Part shown: positions 1-5,253 of the stretch, piece after piece | Layout: every line of letters starts with the position of its first letter | Numbering within the stretch: position 1 is the first letter of the stretch | Assembly (NCBI GenBank): GCA_023145395.1 | Contig: JAGLDW010000043.1 | Location: forward strand, 1 to 12,128 | Direction of reading: 5' to 3' | From: Lentisphaeria bacterium | GTDB taxonomy: Bacteria > Verrucomicrobiota > Lentisphaeria > Oligosphaerales > Lenti-02 | DNA length: 12,128 nucleotides | The notes under the pieces: model-generated | Told to the model about the DNA's origin: nothing | Databases searched by the model: none | Seen by the model: the letters and a program-made list of their open reading frames with translations, nothing else | Made by a program: the position numbers and the translations under genes

Positions 1-504
1 TCGCCGGATGTGGCGCACATCGTGGACAAACTTCTTCGGGATGGCGACAGTGAGAGAGCGGCATAGTTCCGCTGCGCCAAGCGCCCGCAGCTTGACCACT
101 CGCCCAGCGCACACACGACCACCTTGACGGTCAAGGGCATCGACCGCTTCCCCTTCCCGAGGGAGAGGCAACAACTCGTAGGGCATGGTCACGGTCGCTT
201 CGGTCTCGCTGTAGCTCCCGTTCAGGATGAAAATGCACAGGCCTGGACAGCTCGGAACACACAAACCACACCCCGTGCAGGCGGGGTCCAGACGGGGCAT
301 CTCGGTGATATCATCCCCAATCCGGATGAAGCCATGCGGACAGGCCTGCTCACAGGGGTTGCAGGGAATCTGCTGCATGCACTCGAGCACAGCCACTGGA
401 CCGGCGGCCATGCGCTCCTCGCTGGGGTAGAGCCCTTCGGCCCGCAGCTTGCCCAGGTCGGGGACACCGGGCTCCACCATATACTTCAGACGATTTTCAA
501 GCAT
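1..504 (-). CDS. Ferredoxin-like 2x[4Fe-4S] subunit of an amine dehydrogenase complex (3' end outside window)
   Basis: Reading leftward from an ATG at 504, 168 codons are open to the window edge with no stop, so the C-terminus is missing. The N-terminal half carries two cysteine groups: C42, C48, C51, C55 (the last followed by Pro), and C76, C79, C82, C86 in CTGCGLCVPSCPG, with an extra C90. This is the pattern of a two-cluster bacterial ferredoxin domain. About 78 residues follow the clusters, longer than a simple ferredoxin. A GGAGGT Shine-Dalgarno (plus positions 515-520) sits 10 nt before the ATG, and the start overlaps the end of the upstream FAD gene by 19 bp, implying translational coupling. 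In heteromeric dye-linked amine dehydrogenases such a subunit passes electrons from the flavins to an acceptor; that role here is inferred from the neighbours. The iron-sulfur binding is well supported, but the partner acceptor is unknown. Confidence 0.85.
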   Translation of the reverse strand, partial: MLENRLKYMVEPGVPDLGKLRAEGLYPSEERMAAGPVAVLECMQQIPCNPCEQACPHGFIRIGDDITEMPRLDPACTGCGLCVPSCPGLCIFILNGSYSETEATVTMPYELLPLPREGEAVDALDRQGGRVCAGRVVKLRALGAAELCRSLTVAIPKKFVHDVRHIRR

Positions 505-1604
505 TGCTCTTCATACCTCCGACACACATCCTCTTTGCGGCTGGCCACGGTCATCCCGAAAGGGCCCCGCCGCAACTGGGCAAGGCTCCGCGCAATTTCG
601 GATTTCATCTCGTCGCTTTGAGGTCGCGAGATCCTACCGAGAGCGGTCAGCGCCGACACGGCGGCCAGCCGTCCCTCCTCCATTGCGCTGGAGGCCTCTT
701 CCACACCAGACACGTCTCCGGCAACGTACACTCCATCGATGCTTGTGTTCAGCACGGAGTCATGGAGTGGAATCCGCCCGCCAAGTTCGCCCACATGCGT
801 CATTTCCATGCCCATGGCAGCACAAAGTTCGACCGCTGGAGACAAGCCGACGGCGATGCACACCAAATCCACATCGAAGGTCTTCTCGGTTCCCTCGCGC
901 AGATTGAAGGACTCGTCGATCGCAGCGATTGTGCAGCGTTCCACCCGGCCGGCACCTTCCGCCGAGACAACGGTGTGGTTCATGGCGAACGGCACCCCCA
1001 TTCGACGAATTTTCGAAGCATGCACCATGTATCCGCCCACCGTGTGCATGGCCTCGGCGATCGCCACGACCTCGATGCCTGCCTGCAGGAGTTGGTACGC
1101 CACGATCAGTCCGACATTTCCCGCTCCCACCACCAAAGCTCTCTCTCCGGGTCGCACGCGATGGTAGTTCACCAGAGTCTGGGCCGCGCCGGCTCCCATC
1201 ACCCCAGGCAATGTCCAACCAGGAAAAGACAGCGCATTCTCGGCGGCGCCCGTTGCCACGATCACTTGCTTCGCGGCAATCGCCGCCGACTGGCCCTGCC
1301 AGGTTGTTCCGAGCGTCTTGTCCGGATACAGCGCCCACACCGGACAGTTCAGCCGAACCGGAATATCGAGGTTTTCGCAACGCTCGAGAAGAAGTCGGCC
1401 GATCTCGAAACCACGCATCCCGGCCATGTGCCGTTCAGAACCGAAGAATTTGTGGATTTGCTTGAACAGCTGTCCGCCAGCGGCCGGCTTCTCATCAAGC
1501 ACGATCGTGTCCACGCCCATCTCGCCAAGCTGCACGGCAGCCGACAGTCCCGCAGGGCCCGCACCGATGACCGCTACCTCGCACTGTGTCACGGAATCCG
1601 CCAT
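486..1604 (-). CDS. NAD(P)/FAD-dependent oxidoreductase, alpha-type subunit of amine dehydrogenase (OoxA/HcnB/SoxA-like)
   Basis: This 372-residue protein belongs to the pyridine nucleotide-disulfide oxidoreductase fold. An N-terminal FAD Rossmann motif GAGPAGL lies at residues 14-20, followed by GGQL at 43-46 and an ATG-type motif (VIVATGA, 114-120). A second dinucleotide-binding motif, GAGNVG, spans 160-165, and the FAD-closing motif GVYVAGD lies at 291-297. The stretch FPGWTLPGVMGAGA (127-140) is characteristic of the opine oxidase/HcnB/proline dehydrogenase alpha family rather than of thioredoxin reductase. The reading frame is open further upstream, but ATG 1604 was chosen because an AGGAGG (plus 1615-1620) lies 10 nt before it and the protein then begins directly with the FAD fold. 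It overlaps the [2Fe-2S] gene by 16 bp and the ferredoxin gene by 19 bp. In relatives the [2Fe-2S] domain is often fused to this subunit; here it is a separate gene. The substrate is not determinable. Confidence 0.88.
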   Translation of the reverse strand: MADSVTQCEVAVIGAGPAGLSAAVQLGEMGVDTIVLDEKPAAGGQLFKQIHKFFGSERHMAGMRGFEIGRLLLERCENLDIPVRLNCPVWALYPDKTLGTTWQGQSAAIAAKQVIVATGAAENALSFPGWTLPGVMGAGAAQTLVNYHRVRPGERALVVGAGNVGLIVAYQLLQAGIEVVAIAEAMHTVGGYMVHASKIRRMGVPFAMNHTVVSAEGAGRVERCTIAAIDESFNLREGTEKTFDVDLVCIAVGLSPAVELCAAMGMEMTHVGELGGRIPLHDSVLNTSIDGVYVAGDVSGVEEASSAMEEGRLAAVSALTALGRISRPQSDEMKSEIARSLAQLRRGPFGMTVASRKEDVCRRYEEQCLKIV

Positions 1605-1912
1605 GCACCCAGCCCCTCCTGCGTTTCCACCTGCATGTCGTCCTCGACCAGGGTGATGCACGTGCGCACATTCGGAACGCCGTTGACGGTCATCACGCAG
1701 TCGGTGCATTTGCCGATGGCACAAAAGACTCCACGCGGTTCGTTCCGCTTCTCAGTACGACGAAACGCAGTCCAACCGGCCGCAACCAAGGCGGAGGCGA
1801 CGGTGTCGCCAGCACGTGCCGAGAGTGGTTTGCCATCGACCACGATCAGCACCTTCGCAGCGGGGGGGAGTTCCCCGAGAATCGGGTGGTTCTCGATGCG
1901 CCTGTTGCTCAT
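1589..1912 (-). CDS. Small (2Fe-2S)-binding protein (HcnA / SoxA N-terminal-like, Fer2_4 type)
   Basis: This 107-residue protein has a beta-grasp ferredoxin pattern. A VLIVVDGKPLSARAGDTVASAL segment, spread over residues 21-42, is followed by C64, C69, C72 and C85 (CX4CX2CX12C), the spacing expected for the [2Fe-2S] ligands of the HcnA/SoxA N-terminal family. The ATG at 1912 overlaps the stop of the upstream URO-D-like gene in an ATGA arrangement, so it is probably translated by reinitiation; a weak AAGG lies 7 nt upstream. It would relay electrons between the flavin subunits encoded on either side of it in the operon. Length and cysteine spacing match stand-alone members of the family. The cofactor call is secure; the complex it joins is inferred from gene order. 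Confidence 0.88.
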   Translation of the reverse strand: MSNRRIENHPILGELPPAAKVLIVVDGKPLSARAGDTVASALVAAGWTAFRRTEKRNEPRGVFCAIGKCTDCVMTVNGVPNVRTCITLVEDDMQVETQEGLGAWRIP

Positions 1913-2964
1913 GACACCGCCTTGCGGTACTTGTTCATGGCCCGGATCTGAGCCTGCACACGGTGAGTGTCATACTCCGGACGATGCCAGCGAAGCGCCT
2001 GGAAGACGAGCCCTCCCCGAGGCGTGTTCAGCTTCTCGACCATTTCATCCACCTCGGCCTCGATTTCACTAGGCGTGCCATTGGCGAGCGTGACCATCAT
2101 ATCGGCCGCCATCTTCACGCAGCGCTTTCCTCTGCAAAAGTCTGCGATGGTGTCGATTCCCGTGGCTCGCGGCTGAGCGAAGAGGATCTGATCAAGCTCC
2201 AGAGCCATCACATCCGGGAAAATATCGGCGATATTCCCGTCCAGGAGCATCGAGGCGTACATGTCGTGCCGATGAATCTCGGCGACCAGCTCGGCATACA
2301 TGGGCAGGAAATGCTCGCGAAACAGCGCGGGAGAGAACATCAGCCCGCCTGTGCCAGCTACCTCGTCGATGACATTCACCATGTGCGCTCCCATCGCCTT
2401 GAACTTCGGCACCAGTGCAAGCTGGTAGTCCACGACCCGGCGAACGACGGTCTTGACCAACGCCAGATTGTCGTAGAGCTGCAGGAGCAATCCATCGTAG
2501 CCAAGGAGATTGAACGCAACCAGGAAGGGACCGGGGTCGATGAAGCCGCAGACGAAGCGGTCCTGGTAGTGCTGTGCAATGATCCGCTGCCGCTGCTCGA
2601 AGAACGGATTCGTCAACTCGGGGTCCGGCCAGGGATGTGCTTCCACCTCGGCCAGCGACGCAAACTCCGGTTTCTCCACCACCGAGTAGGCGATGCCGCC
2701 GTCGTCTGGCACGACCTGACGGCAACCCCATTCCTCCGTACGCTTCACTTCGCCGTTTTCACCCTCGCCAACGTCCCTGAAGGTCCAGTGGTAGGTGCAC
2801 CAGGCCGAATCGAAGTTCTCCGCCCCCTTGGGAATCGCCACGCCCTTGGGATCCAGCGTGCCGTAGGCGTCGTAGAGGAACGGCACATCCACCAACTCCA
2901 TGGGGATGTAGGGAGGCGAGCCAAACTCAATCGCCCGTTTCATGGCGTCAATATGTGTGCTCAT
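1909..2964 (-). CDS. Uroporphyrinogen decarboxylase (URO-D) superfamily-like protein, signature residues altered
   Basis: This 351-residue protein looks like the URO-D/cobalamin methyltransferase (MtaA, CmuA) superfamily. It has an N-terminal MKRAIEFGSPPYIPMEL segment, a glycine-rich middle (VIDEVAGTGGLMFSPALFREHFLP, around 198-221) and a C-terminal TIM-barrel-like tail. True UroD is unlikely, since the N-terminal arginine-rich substrate motif is absent. The methyltransferase-type zinc motif (HxC, or HSDGN in related proteins) reads LLDGN at 240-244, without His or Cys. The start at 2964 was preferred over an upstream in-frame extension because the family N-terminus begins there; an AAGG lies about 8 nt before it. 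The stop overlaps the next gene as ATGA, tying it to the redox genes. No corrinoid protein is present nearby. The superfamily is fairly sure; the reaction is unknown and may be absent. Confidence 0.75.
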   Translation of the reverse strand: MSTHIDAMKRAIEFGSPPYIPMELVDVPFLYDAYGTLDPKGVAIPKGAENFDSAWCTYHWTFRDVGEGENGEVKRTEEWGCRQVVPDDGGIAYSVVEKPEFASLAEVEAHPWPDPELTNPFFEQRQRIIAQHYQDRFVCGFIDPGPFLVAFNLLGYDGLLLQLYDNLALVKTVVRRVVDYQLALVPKFKAMGAHMVNVIDEVAGTGGLMFSPALFREHFLPMYAELVAEIHRHDMYASMLLDGNIADIFPDVMALELDQILFAQPRATGIDTIADFCRGKRCVKMAADMMVTLANGTPSEIEAEVDEMVEKLNTPRGGLVFQALRWHRPEYDTHRVQAQIRAMNKYRKAVS

Positions 2965-3032
2965 GGTCTGACCTTGTCTAGACGGGTTCACGCACGGAGA
3001 GAGAGGCTGGAGGAACCGATGCGCGCGCCGCT

Positions 3033-4010
3033 CTACTCTGCCAAATACACCCGTCGTCCCTCGTCCGCCGAGAGCTGCGCCGCTTCGCAAACCCGAATCA
3101 CGTCGCGTCCGAACGCACGCGCCACATATGGCTCCGAACCACCGTCCAGGATCTGTGTCACAAAACTCGACATGGCGTCCTCATGGGCGGTTCCCATGCC
3201 CTCGGCAAGCTCGAACGACTCATCGCCATCGACGCTTTGGAGGCGGATCTCGCTTTTCCCGAAGAGCTGATTGTCATAGACCAGTCGTCCCTTCTCGCCT
3301 TCCACGGTCCAGAGCCACCGCCCCGCCTTGGGAGAGCCCATGTGCCACTCGTTGAAAGCGAGCACGCCGCTCGGATATCCACACATGTAGAGACCACTGT
3401 GAAAACGACGTTCGCCGTCGCAATGCAAGGCAGAGTCAACCCAGGCGGGGCTTTCCCCGAGGAGCCTGTTGTAGTAGACGATGTTGTGAATCGTCAGGGC
3501 GGCGAAGTAGTTGCCTCTGCTCTGCGTGTTCGTGTACCATTGGTCCGCACCGCCTCCGACATAGACGCTGCGCATGGTCATGATCTTGCCGAGGCGAGGC
3601 GCCAGCTCCCTCATCTTGAGTGGCTGGGGCTCGAACACGGGTGTCAGGATGTCCTGAAGCACAACCCCGCGCGCATCCACCTCGGCGCATAGCTCGTCAT
3701 ACTGCGCCACAGTCTGGGTGACAGGGTACTCGACCGCCACATGCTTTCCAGCCTTGACTGCCTCCAGAGCGAGGGAGAAATGAAGTGGGTTGGGCACGGC
3801 GACAAGCACTGCGTCCACATCCTCGCGCGCCAGCATCTCCGCATAGTCGGGCGTGAAGGCCGCGCCAAACTCACCAGCCTTGGCCTTGCCGTTCTGCTCA
3901 TTCTTGTCGCAGACGCAGACCACACGGGCACGCGGATGCGCATGGCACATTTCCGCATGCCTGCCGCCCATGCCACCAACACCCACAATTCCCAGCCGAA
4001 ATTCGCTCAT
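3033..4010 (-). CDS. Gfo/Idh/MocA family oxidoreductase
   Basis: This 325-residue NAD(P)-dependent dehydrogenase-type protein probably acts on a sugar or polyol in the cytoplasm. The N-terminal Rossmann motif is GVGGMGGRHA (10-19). The family pattern continues with AVPNPLHF (71-78) and the hinge ALEAVKAGKHVAVEYP (81-96). Family members normally have EKP at the last three residues; here it is EYP, so the conserved lysine is Tyr95. A histidine in TIHNIV (H175) is a candidate for the second active-site residue. An AAGGAG Shine-Dalgarno (plus 4018-4023) sits 7 nt before ATG 4010 and decides the start against an in-frame extension to 4088. It lies 34 bp after the DAO gene and 68 bp before the URO-D-like gene, the loosest junction in the cluster. 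The fold is certain; the substrate is unknown. Confidence 0.88.
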   Translation of the reverse strand: MSEFRLGIVGVGGMGGRHAEMCHAHPRARVVCVCDKNEQNGKAKAGEFGAAFTPDYAEMLAREDVDAVLVAVPNPLHFSLALEAVKAGKHVAVEYPVTQTVAQYDELCAEVDARGVVLQDILTPVFEPQPLKMRELAPRLGKIMTMRSVYVGGGADQWYTNTQSRGNYFAALTIHNIVYYNRLLGESPAWVDSALHCDGERRFHSGLYMCGYPSGVLAFNEWHMGSPKAGRWLWTVEGEKGRLVYDNQLFGKSEIRLQSVDGDESFELAEGMGTAHEDAMSSFVTQILDGGSEPYVARAFGRDVIRVCEAAQLSADEGRRVYLAE

Positions 4011-4044
4011 CGTCTTTCTCCTTAGGGTCCGCGCGAAAAGAACT

Positions 4045-5253
4045 TTATCCCGATCGATCCAGATACTCGGCCAACACAGTGTAGTCATACGTCTCCGGCC
4101 AGTCGTAGGTCCGACTGCCGAACCGGTTCGGATCCAGTGTGGTCAATGGAATCGAGCTTTGCCCTTCCACGATCAATTCGGCCAGCAAGCGCGCCGTCAC
4201 CGGAGTGTATGACATGCCATTAGGATACCCCGCCGCCGCGTACAGACCATCGCAACCGTCTATTTTTCCGACGCAGGGCAATCCGTCCGGCGCCATCCCC
4301 ATCGCCCCCGACCAGGCCCGGATGATATTCAAATCTCCCAGGCCGGGCAGCAGTTCGGTCAGAACCGACGTGTTGAACTGCAGTTCCCGCAGCGAGACGG
4401 TTTCGTTGAACTGCTCGTCGCGGGAGGCTGGTTGCTCCGGCGGTCCCCCGACCAAAATGTTTCCGCGTTTGGTCTGAGTGCACCCGTAGACGATTTTCGT
4501 GTGCAGCTCCGCTTCGAACGTGAAGGCGGGAACCGGCGGCGCGGGTTCGGTGATCACAGCCAACGCGCGCAAGGGCACAATCGGCAACTGCGGAAGCAAA
4601 TCCGCGGCCCACCCATTGACCGCAACCACAACGGTGCCGCCCTCAACCGTGCCACTCGAAGTTCGCACCCCGGTCACACTCCCTCCACGCATCAGAATCT
4701 CCTCCACGGGAGTCCAGGAACGGATCTCCGCACCCATCTCGAGTGCCTTGCTCAGGAGAGCATGCGACAATTTGAAGGGATCAAGACAACCATCCGACGG
4801 ACGATACCGCGCCCCCTTGCAACGCTCGCTGATCACAGGGGACAAACGCCGCAGGGCACTGGCATCCAGCAGCTGAATCTCTTCGTCTCCAAGCTTCTCG
4901 CGCTGCATCTTCACAAGCTGGGCCAGCAGATCCATCTCCTCGTCGGAAGTCGCGATGTCCAGACTCCCCCGCCGCCACAACCCAAAGTCAACTCCAAGCT
5001 CTGCCTCGAACGCGTCAAGCATCCGGTCGTTTTCAGCCACATAGATCCAGCGTTTTGCGATCTCGGCCGGGTCGCTGTCCCGACCATCGATCTTCATGAT
5101 CATCCCACCGCAACGCCCCGTCGCCCCGGACACCGCGTTCCGTTTCTCCAGCACCACCACCGACCGACCCAGACGCGACAGATGGTACGCCAGCCCACAA
5201 CCCACCAGGCCAGCGCCAATCACAATCACACGGTTGTTCAGAGATCTCTTCAC
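4045..5253 (-). CDS. DAO-family FAD-dependent amine/amino-acid oxidoreductase (beta subunit, SoxB/OoxB-like)
   Basis: This 402-residue flavoprotein of the D-amino-acid oxidase/glycine oxidase fold would oxidise a primary or secondary amine to an imine. The FAD Rossmann motif is GAGLVG (13-18) with the acidic ribose ligand at E36. A SGATGRCGG segment (42-50) corresponds to the second FAD-contact region of the DAO family, and the C-terminal WSGAMGMAPDGLPCVG (314-329) and GLYAAAGYPNGMSYTP (336-351) match the flavin-closing region of SoxB/OoxB proteins. The start is GTG at 5253. It overlaps the upstream stop as GTGA and has GGAG six nt before it, which supports this unusual start. Companion FAD, [2Fe-2S] and 2x[4Fe-4S] genes lie downstream, so electrons probably leave through iron-sulfur centres rather than to oxygen directly. 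The substrate (sarcosine-, proline- or opine-like) cannot be told. Confidence 0.87.
   Translation of the reverse strand: MKRSLNNRVIVIGAGLVGCGLAYHLSRLGRSVVVLEKRNAVSGATGRCGGMIMKIDGRDSDPAEIAKRWIYVAENDRMLDAFEAELGVDFGLWRRGSLDIATSDEEMDLLAQLVKMQREKLGDEEIQLLDASALRRLSPVISERCKGARYRPSDGCLDPFKLSHALLSKALEMGAEIRSWTPVEEILMRGGSVTGVRTSSGTVEGGTVVVAVNGWAADLLPQLPIVPLRALAVITEPAPPVPAFTFEAELHTKIVYGCTQTKRGNILVGGPPEQPASRDEQFNETVSLRELQFNTSVLTELLPGLGDLNIIRAWSGAMGMAPDGLPCVGKIDGCDGLYAAAGYPNGMSYTPVTARLLAELIVEGQSSIPLTTLDPNRFGSRTYDWPETYDYTVLAEYLDRSG

Noticed and set aside
504..2072. Long plus-strand open frame (522 codons) over the FAD and [2Fe-2S] genes
   Set aside because: The translation is low-complexity and His/Arg-rich with no family motif, and three overlapping genes on the minus strand explain the sequence.
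2965..3032. Search for an internal promoter or terminator in the 68-bp gap between the Gfo/Idh/MocA and URO-D-like genes
   Set aside because: No convincing -35/-10 pair, stem-loop with T-run, or small reading frame was seen.
1963..3270. Plus-strand open frame (435 codons) over the URO-D-like and Gfo/Idh/MocA genes
   Set aside because: It spans two real minus-strand genes and their gap and shows no recognisable domain.
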